DNA of 64,000 nt, from assembly GCA_023515745.1 (NCBI GenBank), contig JALECJ010000258.1, forward strand, positions 1,120,501-1,184,500, in the 5' to 3' direction. The notes under the pieces are model-generated. The model did not search any database and had not been told where the DNA came from. It was given only the letters and a program-made list of their open reading frames with translations. Below are positions 47,254-59,383 of this stretch, one piece after another. The stretch is from Amoeboaphelidium protococcarum. Its lineage: Eukaryota > Aphelidiomycota > Aphelidea. The position numbers were made by a program, and so were the translations under genes. Every line of letters starts with the position of its first letter. The first letter of the stretch is position 1.

Positions 47254-47919
47254 TCAATGTTTAATTTTAGTTCTAAAAAATGTAACCACGTCAAATTAAT
47301 TAGTGAGTTATTCTCCATTATCTGCAATCAACTTCACTGACTGAGAGACGATTATATCTTCTATGCAAGCTAAACTATTAACTATGGATTAGTCTTTAAG
47401 TGAGACATTTCTTGTGAGCAACTCTTATACCTCTCCGTCAATGCCCGAGTTGTCAGCCGCCGCTAGAAAGAATCCAGTTACATCATCAAACACGGTGTTG
47501 CATATCTCCCGACACTGGAACACTTTCTGCTGTTTATAATACACCTTGGACACAATTTAAATTTAAACTACGTTATCTGACTATATAACCGTGAATAGCT
47601 AAGATTTGAACGTTTTATCTGCACAAATCTGAATGTTCATGGAGACGTGAGCCAGCCTGCACACTGATTACGGTGAGAACTGAGCCGCATGTTTCACCTT
47701 GACAAACTCTTTGAGATCCGCTGGTCCAAGCTTGTTCTATGCAATCTTATCCACTTTTTTATATTTGAGAAGAGGTGAAGCAATTTCAGACACTACTGGC
47801 GACGGATATGCATCTACTCCACCACGAGCATATTTACCTTTTGTAGTTTTAATCTCTCTTTAACAGTCTGCGTTGGCTGTACCATCACCCGTTACACAAG
47901 ACTCACTATCAATATCCAT
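47254..47919 (-). CDS. Unknown protein, 221 aa
   Basis: Intronless, no family recognised. Begins MDIDSESCVTGDGTANADCQ; middle KVDKIAQNKLGPADLKEFVKVKHAAQ; later FSPQSVCRLAHVSMNIQICADKTFKS; ends IVVSQSVKLIADNGEQLTN plus a short tail. No TM, signal or zinc cluster. The pattern of charged helices followed by Val-rich strands suggests a soluble alpha/beta domain. Its 3' end is only 25 bp from the MTG1 stop (convergent). Gln codons are mostly TAA/TAG, and the length is an exact open frame, so I accept it as real. Confidence 0.55.
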
Positions 47920-48314
47920 ACTAAAGAAGGGGCAATTCAATCCCAAAAATTAAGATAAGTTGAGTATGAACATGAAAGATTTCCATTCAGATTGTGCGAT
48001 CATTTACGTTTGTTTCCATAGAGACTGACATTACTGAACGCATATCTGTCGTTGAGATGAAACGCGCTGGGGAATATCCACATTACGGTCGGATCTCACA
48101 GCTATTTATTATATTGCTGAAGTCAGTCACTCAGCCTATTAATCTTGACTAAAATACTTTTTATTGGTGTAATGATGCTCAAATCTTGATTAAACAGTGT
48201 AATTGTTTCATGTTCTATTCATCATTCATCTTTTGGTTCGTACCCGATTGTTTTAAGCGATTACTGTGTTTGGCTACATTTGTAAATTTTGACCGATTCT
48301 GAAGCAATTTTAGT
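47920..48314. other. Divergent spacer upstream of ARV1
   Basis: 395 bp. A CACTCAGCC/CAGTCACTC stretch near 48120; no gene seen. An ACGCGCTGGG lies near 48060. Confidence 0.3.
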
Positions 48315-49046
48315 ATGCCTGTATGCGTGTAATGTGGCAATAGTGTGAGCAGTCTGTATACTGAATATAGCAAGGGGAATATTAAGCTTACTCGATGTAC
48401 CCATGGAAATAATGTGGCTGATATGTACATTGAACATGGATTTACGCTTCTATTTATCGATCTGCTATTGCACAAGAAGAACGTATACCGACACATTTTA
48501 TTTAATAGATTATAGTATGTTGAGCATGGTCTCGGTATGCCTGTAATACGAATACTCATTCTCTAATTGCTGTTTGATGTCTATGTCAGAACGCTCCGGA
48601 ATGGAAATTTACAATCTTCTGACAATTTAACTTCTCAAGCAGATGCAATCTCGTTTTATGCAAGCAATTATGCGTAATTACTCCTCAGGAGTGCACTGGA
48701 TGTATTGCTGTATCACGTCGTTGTGAGGGGACTTGTTCTATTAACTCTGCCCGCTCGGTATGCCATAGTGAAGTTCAACTACATATCTATAGCGCTCATC
48801 ATCAGCTCATTCCCGAAACTTCTCCTCCTGCCAATGGTGATTTGGGATTATTAAAAGTCTTTTGGACATATGTTTGGATGGGAATGGTTTTACATGGTGG
48901 ATCTGCTCGTATTTACTTCAAACACAGAGGCCTTATCAGTATTTCTTGATACTTCATATCTAACTGCAATGTTTTATACATCAGTGGGATTTTTAATTAA
49001 CAGTCTATCCGGTTAATTGTTGAAATCTTTCGATTTGTTCACTTGA
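48315..49046 (+). CDS. ARV1: Sterol homeostasis protein Arv1
   Basis: Intronless, 243 aa. ER membrane protein in sterol and GPI-precursor distribution. N-terminal Arv1 homology region: CVQCGNSVSSLYTEYSKGNIKLTRC, then VADMYIEHGFTLLFIDLLLHKKNVYRHILFNR, very close to the family consensus (CIECG...SLYxxYSxGNIRL..C...VADxYIExxxxxxFIDLILH). TM segments follow (VLLYHVVVRGLVLLTLP, ISIALIISSFPKLLLLPMVIW, and a C-terminal pair). Odd: the zinc ribbon's second CxxC reads CTHGN, so one cysteine appears to be lost. The open frame uses TAA/TAG as Gln repeatedly. Confidence 0.93.
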
Positions 49047-49348
49047 AACTAACTGATGATTGTAATGATGTTGACGTATTGTTTTATTTTGAGTCTGACC
49101 CTTTGCTATCAATATATAAAGTGTATGGGAACGAGTGTTCATTTGACATCAATTAATAGCCTGAGATACCAAGAGGTGAGAAAGTAATGGACGTCTTTGT
49201 TTAAATGGCTGTGACGCGACGCGGTTGTTTTCCAGTATATCCTTCAAGTATGAATCTTCCCGAGCGAGAAACATTCTTTCTTCAATTTTCACAACGATAT
49301 AACCATTTGACTTTTGTCGTTTAATTATAGTCCAATAGTAGAGTCTAG

Positions 49349-52300
49349 ATGGGAGTTCCTGCATTGTTTAGATGGTTGTAGAAAAATTATCCTTAAATCA
49401 TCTCCAAGTGTAAAGAAGAGTTACCGAATTCTGTGGATGGAATTGATATTCCTATTGATCTTAGTTAGCCTAATCCGAATGGGGAGGAGTTTGACAATCT
49501 CTACCTGGACATGAATGGTATAGTGCACCCTTGTACTCATCCCGAGGACAAACCTCCGCCTAAGAATGAAGATGAGGCAATGATTGAGATTTTTAGGTAC
49601 ATTGATAGGATTATGGCCATCATTCGACCTCGGAAGCTTCTCTACATGGCCATTGATGGAACTGCGCCGAGAGCTAAAATGAATCAGTAGAGAAGTAGGC
49701 GGTTTAGGACGGCGTAAGAGGCCAAGGCATAAGCGGAGTCTGCCAAAAAAGCGCGTCAAGACTTAATAGATTCTGGTGTGCTTGTGGAGGACAAGGGTGA
49801 GGAAGGTTCTGGTGAATAAGAGGAGGAGAGGTTTGATTCCAACTGTATCACTCCAGGTACTCCTTTCATGAAGAAGTTGTCGGATTCTCTCTAATACTAT
49901 ATAGCTCAAAGATTGGAGGAAGGTACATGGGGAGAGTGTAAAGTGATTTTGTCTGATGCAAGTGTGCCCGGTGAAGGTGAGCACAAGATTATGGAGTATC
50001 TGAGAGGATAACGTGCTCACTAGATGCATAACCCCAATCTTAAGCATGTTATTTACGGACTGGACGCGGATCTCATTATGCTTGCGTTGCTGACGCATGA
50101 GCCTCACTTCAAAGTGCTGAGAGAGGACGTGTTCTTTTAAAATGATAAAGATTAGAAATGTTACAGGTGTAATCAGTTTGGACACAGATCTGATTTGTGC
50201 ACAGGGTAGTTGAATTTGAATCAAGGCAAGGGTTGCACTAATAATGATGTTCAGGTACTTAAACCATTTATATTTCTGAATGTGAATGTGCTGAGAGAGT
50301 ACCTCGAGGTGGAAATGTTTGTGCCTAATTTGTAAAATTTCAAGTTTGATGTTGAACGAGCTATTGATGATTGGATCTTCTTGTGCTTCTTTGTGGGAAA
50401 TGATTTCCTACCGCACATGCCATCGCTGGAGATTCGTGAAGATGCCATTAGTCGTCTAATTAGACTTTATAAAGACAATTTGCAGAAGATGGGCGGGTAT
50501 CTGGTGCAAAAAGGTGATGTAGACTTGTAGCGGCTGCAGATTCTTATGAAGGCTGTCGGGCATGAGGAGCCAAAGATTTTCTAGGATCGCAAGAAGCGTG
50601 AAGATGAACATTTGGCTAGATAGAAGGCACGCGAGGACAGATATAATGATAGAAAGTAGGATAGGAAATAGTCCACTATAAGTTAATAGGACCGGAGAGC
50701 TGAGCGAACAGCTAATCGTGTTATGGAACAGAGGTCATTGGAGGTGATTCCTATCAATAGGCCTGACAAGGTGAAAGAGATGAATTAGAAATTTGTCAAG
50801 GAGACTCTGGAATAGAAGAATAAGAGCAATTTCTCTCATGCTGAGATGATAAGGTAGAAGCTGCTTGGTAAGAGATCGCGCATAGATATTGACGATGAGT
50901 CTAAAGAGAGTGTAGAAGAGGCTAATGGTGGTGATCATGATGATGGTCCACCTTCTAGTAAAGTTCTTGTTGTCAATGCTGATGGAATTGAATCTAAGGA
51001 CGAGGTAGCAATTGCTACTGGGGATGATCTTACTTCAAATTCCTAAGATAATTCTTAGGATAGTGATGCAATATAGACTGAACAAAAAGAGGTTAAAGAC
51101 AACGGCGATTAAGAGTAGGAGGAAATAGAACAAATTGACGATGATGATGATGAAGAGGATGATCCTAATGCAGATAATGTACGTCTTTGGGAAGATGGGT
51201 ATAGAGATCGGTATTACGAGCGCAAGTTTGGAGTTGATGCGACTGACATTGATTTCAGAAAGAAGCTTGTACATTCTTATGTTGAAGGACTATGCTGGGT
51301 GTTAAAGTACTACTTTCAAGGTTGTCAGTCATGGAAGTGGTATTTCCCGTACCATTATGCTCCGTTTGCTCAGGATTTTGAACTCACTGACCTGTAGGCA
51401 GAGTGCAAGATAGAATTTGATAAAGGTACACCATTTAAGCCGTTTGAGTAGTTAATGGGTGTTCTGCCTGCAGGATCCAAGAGCCATATTCCTCATTAAT
51501 TTCATCATTTGATGACTAAAGAAGATTCTTCTATAATAGACTTTTATCCTGAAGATTTTAAGATTGATTTGAATGGTAAAAAGTATGCCTGGCAAGGAGT
51601 AGCGCTATTGCCTTTCATTGATGAGAATCGATTGAAGGATGCTATGGTGTAGTCATATGCTCTTCTTGATCAGTCGGAGCTATAGTTGGATCAGTTTGGA
51701 CAAGATATTTTGTACATTTGTAAGCGAAGCAATCGTCTCTATAATCTTTTGAAAGTGTGTTACGATGATGATGGTAATATTAAGAAATTGAAGAAGCCCA
51801 TGACTTTGAATGCTGGTATTGCTTTATTGTCTGGCTCTGTGTAGCCGTTTGATTAAGCTCTCAGAGAAGGTAGTGCAGTAAAAAGTGCGTTCAAATAGTT
51901 TGGTATGGGAGATCTGAAGGTTCATTCCACCATATCGCTTTATTATTACAACACCAAGCCGAAGGATGGCTATTGCTTTCCAGCTGAGATACCTAGAAAT
52001 GCCAAAGTGCCTGCGCGAGTGCTCTCGGAAGATGATCGCCAGTTTGTGTTGGGTGGACGTTAAAGGAGGAGTACTTAAAGTCGACATGCTAGCCAATCTT
52101 CATAATAATCATCATCATCATATAATCGATAGTCAAGTAGTTAGAACTTTGATGTTCAGTCCCAGTAGCAGATTTATCCGCAGTCTGCATATAATTTTGC
52201 TCAACATTAAGTATCTTACCAGTCTGGATACCCTTCTTAGAGTGGATCTTATTAGCAATATTATGGGCATTAGTAGTCCTAATAATCTTCGTATCAACAA

Positions 52301-52534
52301 TACTAGTATAGATACGCGTAATAAAATTATGGTTACGGTTAGCAATAATAATAGTATAATGGCTACAATTAGTAATAGCAGTATAATTATCCTCAGCAAG
52401 GAGCACAGTCATAGCATATTTGGTACGATGCTCAAGGTAGACCTGTCAGCGGCGGTTAGAATTAATAGCATCAGTAGAATTAATATAACTAGAATTCAAA
52501 GTAAAATCAAGGAAACTAGAGTTATAAACATTGA
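49349..52534 (+). CDS. RAT1: 5'-3' exoribonuclease Xrn2/Rat1
   Basis: Intronless, 1061 aa. Nuclear 5'-3' RNase for transcription termination and rRNA maturation. [15 protein letters not shown] is the invariant start. CR1 acidic residues lie in [11 protein letters not shown] and [20 protein letters not shown]; then [25 protein letters not shown] and [13 protein letters not shown] zinc knuckle [14 protein letters not shown] (CX2CX4HX4C) is the Xrn2-specific mark. CR2 contains [28 protein letters not shown]. The tail (about residues 905-1061) is Gln/Ser/Tyr-rich, roughly two thirds of Gln written TAA or TAG. The large acidic insertion ([10 protein letters not shown]) before CR2 is lineage-specific. 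The frame has no TGA across 1061 codons. Confidence 0.97.
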
Positions 52535-52611
52535 TCATGATTTCATAGTGTTACTAGCATATATATTTCATATTCTTCATGCGTACTCGTAATATTTTAT
52601 ACCTTTTACCT

Positions 52612-53800
52612 TCACTAAAAGTCTTGCTAGTTCAAGTCAAATAAGTAGTTGGCAGCAAGCATCTCGTTCTTATCACAGGCCAGATACGCCTCAACAGCCG
52701 AATTTCTATCAAATCCAAGTGCCACAAGTCTCTCGATAGCTTCATTCTCTTCCCGGGTGAGTCGGATAACAGTGGCCCCTTCAGGTACACCTCCTTCGCC
52801 ACCACTATATGCCAGCCATTGAAAGAACTGCTGTGGATTCTATGCAATAAGTTATAGCAGGTGTGGATGAGACTGAGCAAGTTGACCCAGAATAGGCTCC
52901 AGCATTTGAGGATTAGTCAACACCATCTATCTCAACTGTTCAAACTGTGGAACTTATCTTAGCTCATCAAAAGGTGAAGGTCCTTGCTCTATCGCCTGAT
53001 CATCGTACTCTTCACCAACACCTCCCACGTCCACATCATCCATGTCTCCTTCACCGGCAGCATCTACATCTCCACCAGCCGTGGCAGTAGTTGAAGCATT
53101 CTCATCACTACCACCAGCACCTGCCTGACTTTATGCCAACTCAGCCGGGATACCAGACATTAGATACTCAACGGCACGATCTGGATTGTTAAATGCAGCG
53201 CGCATAGCCTTAACAACTTCTTCCTTGGTGAAGCCCATCTCACACAAATTATTCACAGCCGCTTGGTATTATTCACCTGAGAGCAGAGCACTGGCACCAG
53301 TAGAGAACTATCCACCTCCAGATGGACTAGCTTATTGCTATTACTACTGCACTTACATGGCACTGCCTTCCTTCTGAGGAGCAGCGGGTTGCTATTATTG
53401 CTGTTACTTTGACTATGACGCACCAGAAGTTTATTTAGCTGCAGGAGTAGCAGGAGCAGGTGTAGCCGCAGGCGCAGTCTACTTCTTTTCAACTTTAGGC
53501 TTAGTCACCATGAGCACTATAAAATCACCATCCTTGACTCCATAATCTGACAACAGCTTCTCATTCTCCAAAATCTTTCCACTAAAAATCAACTTTTACA
53601 GATCTGTACTCGAAGCATTCAACGAATCTTACGCTGCAATCTTCTCTTTAACTTGAAGAACCTACAATATAATAAAGTATATCCATAATACGGTTGAGAT
53701 GGTGAGTCAATGAAGTGTCCATGGAGTAATTTACCGTGTCTGAAGGCTCCACCTCAAAGTTGAAAGTTTTCTACTACAAAGTCTTGACTGTAATCTTCAT
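52612..53800 (-). CDS. RAD23: UV excision repair / ubiquitin shuttle protein Rad23
   Basis: 371 aa, two exons; intron 53662-53734 (73 nt). Domain order: ubiquitin-like (1-77, [17 protein letters not shown], then [11 protein letters not shown] and [29 protein letters not shown]). Gln/Ala linker, UBA1 ([32 protein letters not shown]), XPC-binding ([24 protein letters not shown]), UBA2 ([31 protein letters not shown]). Delivers ubiquitinated proteins to the proteasome and stabilises the XPC/Rad4 damage sensor. The start is the ATG at 53800; the first exon is 22 codons and joins in phase 0. Confidence 0.97.
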
Positions 53801-54326
53801 ATCTTCTCTTGTGATGTAATTAATGAGCCAAGTGAAATAATTCAGCTTAATATGACTTTAAAGCACTTGTATTGACGCAATTTAAATGTTGTAAGCGCAG
53901 AACTTTTATGAAGAAAGATGGATAAAAAGAGCTCTGAAGGGAAAGAATAAACGCGAAACCCTCGACCGCAGAACTTCGAACGATACTATGACTATTCAGC
54001 ACTGACTGTGTTATAGAATAGAAGGTCGAGTTTATTTCACAGTCATAAGCCTAATTATCTTTAAAGTAAATGATTATTTTAATGCCTTTAGTAGATCTAG
54101 CACTTCGTTAAGATTCATTATGAAGGAAGGCGCGATTATTGCTGAGTAACGTATGAGAAATCAGCATCTAAGCGAGAGAAGGCGATGCGACCCCTTAGAT
54201 CAATGTAAACCGTGTAACATTACGTCTTACTCTCCATAGAGGGATTTGACGCCTTTTTTGTGAATTCTTGTATAGAATATAGCCAGTCAGTGTGCTAATA
54301 GGTGCATTTGGGATACTAGCGGACAG
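53801..54326. other. Divergent spacer upstream of the orphan membrane protein
   Basis: 526 bp between RAD23 and the 12-TM protein. No open reading frame looks conserved. Some GC-richer parts (54130-54230). Confidence 0.3.
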
Positions 54327-56126
54327 ATGGTTAATATTAAAGATCTGTTCAAGCTTGCGCCAGAAATCTTTACTCTCAATGACGCCATACGTAGCTGGAC
54401 GTTGCAGTTTAATGATTAGAAAATTGAGCGAGCATACCTCTATGCAATCAATCTAAAGTATCACAAATACACCAAAGCATTCACGTATTTTGTTACCGCT
54501 GCCACGCTGCTTAATGTCTTATTCTACTGGATGACTGAGAGCACGTTCAGATTCTTTCTATACTCCATCAGTCTTGGCTTATCGTTATTACCCATCGTGT
54601 ACTGCTGGTTCAGAGTGCGTCAGGTGCATATGATTCCACATATCCATCGCACTATGGCCATCTGCCTGTTTCTAGTATCTTGGATATGGACGGTGGGTTA
54701 GCCTATAGTACTCCTCAGTCTCGGCGATTACTTGGATCTTGATTGTATGTCCATTATATGGATGTTCTTTCTGTTTGGCATCAACGTGATCAGACTGAGC
54801 GACTCACTTCCTCTATGTGCCGTTATTGTGGCTTCTCAATTTCTATGCTGCGTTATTGGACTGCTGGCGACGCGTCGATACAAAGAGATATTCCCGTATC
54901 TGGTCAATTACTTTATGCCGCTGCTTCTGGCGTTTGTTTTTGCCTTTGTTGGGCGGTATGGACGGGAGATGTTTATACGGCGTGTATTCTTGGTCAGGTA
55001 CTTGTAGAATATAGAGCTGTTATGGAAGAAAAAGTTTGCCTCATCATCATCTAGATTTATAGTTGATCAGAGCTCCCTCAATGCAGAGATTGCTGAAATC
55101 AATGATAATGATGATATTCTGGATATCATAACAAAGGACTTGCCTGGTATCATTTCACACATTCCGGATGCACTGTAATCTAGATACTCTCGGAGATCGC
55201 TGGATATTGTATGGAGAGATTTCTGGAAATACAAGATATGTATGTCTTTTGAGAATAACTGGCTGGAGCGATAGTTTGAAAAGTATTCCAACATTTTTGC
55301 CATTAATAGAATTAGATTGTTCATAACAGTGTCCACCGCTGCGTGCATATCCACGATGGTTCTGAATATCATACTGGGTCAGTCCACCGTGTTTGAGTAT
55401 ATTGTCAGGCTTGGCTATATCCCGTTGGTTGCCACTGTGTCTATGATTGTCATCCATCTGCCAGCCATTAATACGCGTCCTATGCTGTTGTAGTACATTA
55501 TATCTATAGCGTGCTTCATGATAGTTGTGGGTAATTTGCTGTTGATAATGTAATAGCACGTTGATTTACAATTGGTGTACCAGCAATTGGATCCGTTTGG
55601 CGAGAATCCTTCTCTGAATACTCCCTCACATTCTAATGGCACTTTGATTGAGCATAATCTCAGATGGCTACCACCTCCACTTCTTAAGCCATTCACGTAT
55701 AGCGAATTTGATAGATATCAAGTGATTGACGGCTTTAATGTGACTAGTATTGCACCTAATGTTTATGCTGTTGTGAATGATAATCAGATTGTGATTGCCA
55801 GATACAATCAGGAGCTGCTGAATAAGTATATAGTTGGAGTGTCAAAGTATATCTCTCAATTGAATGGATTCATATTGCTGATGTCATTTCTAGCTCCATC
55901 CACTGGCATGAGGTTCCACTCGTATCTAATTGTATCATCTCTGCTATTCATCACCATATTCATATCGTGTATGAACATTTGGATATTTGGGCAGCAAGTG
56001 GATGGCTAGACTGTGAGGATGCTCATTATTACCCTGTTTATCAACATATCATCTCTGTTTGTATCGCGGAGCACTGAGAGGGAAATGCGGAGGTTCTATC
56101 AAATGAAAGTTATGTACAAATTGTGA
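54327..56126 (+). CDS. Polytopic membrane protein (about 12 TM), adenylyl-cyclase-like membrane module without catalytic domain
   Basis: 599 aa, intronless. Two hydrophobic blocks of about six TM each (residues ~50-235 and ~345-590) are separated by a soluble loop (SSSSRFIVDQSSLNAEIAEIND...DLPGII). TM examples: YFVTAATLLNVLFYWM, FFLYSISLGLSLLPIVYCW, IISIACFMIVVGNLLLIM. The C-terminus, VSRSTEREMRRFYQMKVMYKL, looks like the membrane-to-catalytic linker helix of class III cyclases, but TGA follows immediately and no cyclase domain is encoded downstream. There is also a 6+6 TM symmetry and a lumenal N-glycosylation site (SHSNGT). Assignment to the cyclase family is tentative; an unrelated transporter-like protein is possible. 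Confidence 0.6.
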
Positions 56127-56364
56127 TTGATTGATTCTTATATGGTTCTTTTTACCTTGTTTGCTATGTCGCGTTCATTACATATATCCATAATTTCGTT
56201 GTTACTTCTTATCCATGAGGAACTAAGTTCAAACTATAGGCAGACTAACAGGTACCTATGTCTCTCAAGTTTGATGTTTATAATGGAGTTTAAAGTAAGG
56301 TGCAAGTTAAAAAGATGGTCAAATCTGAACAAAATAAGTAATCGACGTATTTCAAACCATAATT

Positions 56365-57531
56365 TCATATACAATCGCTATGATATATCTAATTACCCAG
56401 AACTTGGACCCAACCGAGACTAACTGGCTGATTACAAGAGCCGCACGGAATAGACGTTTAAATACTCGGATTTAAATCAGACTAACGGGGGACAATACTC
56501 GGAGGTGGAAGAAGCATCTTGAGTTTAACGTCTACTTCTCCATTATCCGCTACAGCAACTTTCTCTAGCATATCATCAAATTCGGGTGAAGGCGGAGGAC
56601 TAGGAAGCAGCAGCGCAAATTCATCCTACTATGGAGGCGGCGGTGGAGAGACAATATCATCTGGCAAAGGCTAAATGATCGGTGGTGGAATGGTCAGGAC
56701 ATCAAGGTGCAAGATATCATCAACTTTAAGCGCGTCTTTGAACTACTGAGCTTCTTTATGTGATTCCACCAATAATTCAAAACTCTATTCCGGCTGTGGC
56801 GGTATCTCGTCACGTTCCATCTAAAATCTTGACTCGTCGACTATTTACATCTATGGCATTGACGGCACAGATGGCCATTTAAACATCTTACGCTTATCCA
56901 ATAATCGCTTCATCATTAGCTCTTGATCATTTAAACAATGCCCGGTAATAACAATCTGAAAGTCGCGCTCTTTCCGGTCATAGACGGATCCCAAATATTT
57001 ACATTACGACTGATCAACAATGATCTTTGATACTCTACTGTGTTGAATCTCTTTTACCACATAGGGATCCCTTTGATCCTTGAAGATTCTAGTACCAGCG
57101 ATATTTAGACACTATAACCTCTCAAACTCCTGCAACATCCCTCCTTTAATGGACTAAATCTATTCATTATCAGCTATAGATAGAAATTTCACGGTTTGAC
57201 ACGAGGCTATGCTCTATGGGAATTGAGTAAGTGCATTATTGGACAGATCAACCAGCTGCAGACATTGAAATCGCGTCCAATCCACCATCTATACAGCACC
57301 GTCAGTCAATTAATTTCCACAGAGATACAGCCATCGCAAAGGCAATTATGTTAATACATTGGGAATATCAGTGATAAAATTGTCATTGCAGCATAGAGTA
57401 GTCAATCGCTGAAATAGGCCCACATCAGTTGGTATAGAGTCCAATCCGAGGCCACTTATACTCAGAAACTCAATATCGAAATCAACCTCTTCCTCTTCTT
57501 CTTCTTCAGATATATGTGACAAATTGTCCAT
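56365..57531 (-). CDS. LRR protein with Pro-rich linker and half LIM-type zinc module
   Basis: 388 aa, intronless. The first ~30 residues are acidic (SEEEEEEEVDFD). There are about six LRRs (LFQRLTTLCCNDNFI, LPLRWLYLCGNQLT, LQLVDLSNNALTQFP, VKFLSIADNEQI). Then a disordered region with polyproline (IPPPII, SPPPP, LPSPPPSPEF). The C-terminus CGSCNQPVSLGWVQVLGNQIYHSDCI has the C-x2-C...H-x2-C spacing of one LIM zinc finger, with TGA straight after. Probably a cytoskeletal or signalling adaptor. The truncation is at the exact middle of a LIM domain. An alternative reading with a further exon is not visible. No close family known to me. Confidence 0.65.
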
Positions 57532-58001
57532 CTCAAAAATATAGATATAAATAAAATAAATATGCAATTTAAAATGAGGCGCGTGGAGAAGAAAGTCTGC
57601 GCTATAATGTACTGCGTGTAAGGGATTACACTTGGTTGGTAGCCCCTTGATCAAGAGAAGCAACTCATTCAAATCAATCCTACGTGTGCTATATACTGAT
57701 TAGCATTTCTCGAGAGGTAAGATAATGGCTTGATAATATAAATCATTTAGTAAGAGTAAGCGTATATTGGCTAATTTTAGGTGTTAAATAGAATTTTATT
57801 CACTAAAAATCCCTAATAAGTCTCACAATGACAACATAGAACGGCAACGTGCAAAGGTTAAATTGCTGTGAGTGGTTAACTCTCAATTTGATAGCAAAAA
57901 AGTACGTTGTAACTCGAATCGAATTCAAAAATTTAGTGATAACAGAACACAACCCAAAAATAGAGCACAAGAGATATTCAGACAGAATGTGGGTATTGCA
58001 G
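57532..58001. other. Spacer, 470 bp
   Basis: Between the LRR gene start (57531) and the membrane paralogue stop (58002). AT-rich, no conserved frame. The bottom-strand frame inside 57532-57672 is upstream of the LRR gene ATG. Confidence 0.3.
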
Positions 58002-58994
58002 TCAGACTTGAAGATTAAGCGCTTCCATATCGACTTTCTGGTTACGCTTGTGAAGATATCTGGTGCGCTTCTTCATTCCCAGCATGATCAAAATTGGATC
58101 TAAACAGCCACAGTCAGGATATGCAAGCCATACCAAAGGGTTCACGTTCACAAAAAATACAGCCCACATGAAGAAGTAGAAAACCTGCCACAAAATGTAG
58201 AACGCACGGTAAATTGAAGAGAATTGTACAGTGAGGCCAACTTTACGTAAAACGGCAGATTGATCTTGAGATTGGAATACCATACTGACGTACTGACTCT
58301 AATCACGCTCAATAAAACACGGCCTATCAGCGCATACGTGACCGGATATCAAGTAAAACTTTGGCACTTGAAATTGAACCTGAATATCAAGTTCTAGACC
58401 TTAAACATCGCTGAAAGCAACTGAGGCTTCTACTTCCTTTTGCAAATATTCAGAATTTTTAATATTAATATTTAGAAAGTTACCGCCATTCTTAAAAGAA
58501 TCACACTCTTGGCTATGAAAATTAAGAGTGTAATTGTTCATAGTCTAGTTCAAGTAACATCTCAGAGCTGAATATCCCAAAATCAAAGTCGCGAACCCAT
58601 CTGGATTCTGCGATGAACCTTTGCAGCTCATTTCCACAGTGACATTAGTGAAGCATTAATTTATCCACTGGTTAAACCAGGCGGCGGATTAAACACCTTA
58701 AGATTCTTCGTGCGAGAAGATAATCTTCTTCTTATACATTGGACCATCGACAATGGACATATTCACCGGCTGATCGTACGCGTAGTGCAATAAAACGCCA
58801 TCAGGTAAATCAACTGCAACACTTTCCCAACCATTCATTGCTACTTGCCAGTGGGATGTCAGGTTTCCAGCTACTTATACATCATTAGCATTCATCTTGC
58901 CATACTCAGAGAATCTCGGGTAGGTTAGATGCAGTGCGGCCACGATCAGGGCATATGCAGCAATACATACATACAAAACGCGAATTACAACCAT
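58002..58994 (-). CDS. Membrane protein of unknown family, tandem paralogue A
   Basis: 330 aa, intronless. N-terminal TM (VVIRVLYVCIAAYALIVAALHL), a lumenal/extracellular domain with about six Cys and several NxT/S sequons, then two C-terminal TM segments (IYRAFYILWQVFYFFMWAVFFVNVNPLVWLAYP) and a basic tail. Motifs shared with the neighbour copy include YAYDQPVN, VDGPMYKKKI and RAFYILW. The family is not recognised. Upstream lies a CACGTG shared with paralogue B. The length and spacing between the copies show a tandem duplication including the promoter. Localisation (plasma membrane or endomembrane) is a guess. Confidence 0.7.
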
Positions 58995-59383
58995 ACTAAC
59001 AGCGAGTATATGTATATCGATATTAGCAGAAGAACTATATTTTAGAATGAGGGAAGGGGATAGTATATGGACAAACCGAAATGCTTGGTTGAGATATCTT
59101 TCCATATTTAACGATGATTTGTAATGCCACGTGCTTCCTGTCAAAACTCGGTTGTCTTTTCAACGCGAGCTGTCAAATCTAATAGCTGATGCATGACGGG
59201 ACCATCTCAAAAGAACAACAGTAGTTCACGATTAATCTTAAAGCCTCGGCGTTGGCAAAAACAATTAGAAAAGCTCCTAACAAATATTTCAGTAAAGTTA
59301 ATTAAAATTTAACAAATTTCATTTTTAAAGGGAAACGAAACTCAATTCATCTCACTACTTGACACAAAAATCTTAGAGTAAAG
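58995..59383. promoter_or_regulatory. Promoter of paralogue A and 3' flank of paralogue B
   Basis: Contains CACGTG at 59128-59133 in a block similar to 60490-60510 (GCACGTG..., with TTTGACAG/TTGACAAA beside it). A TTCATTTTTAAAG run before the B gene stop. Confidence 0.45.
59128..59133. promoter_or_regulatory. CACGTG palindrome upstream of paralogue A
   Basis: Palindromic E-box about 135 bp upstream of the ATG at 58994, matched by a CACGTG 115 bp upstream of paralogue B. bHLH binding is inference. Confidence 0.4.

Noticed and set aside
51966-52592. Long rightward open frame of about 208 codons overlapping the Rat1 tail
   Set aside because: It reads the Gln-tract of Rat1 in another frame, producing Ile/Asn/Ser-rich sequence with no homology. 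The Rat1 frame is continuous.
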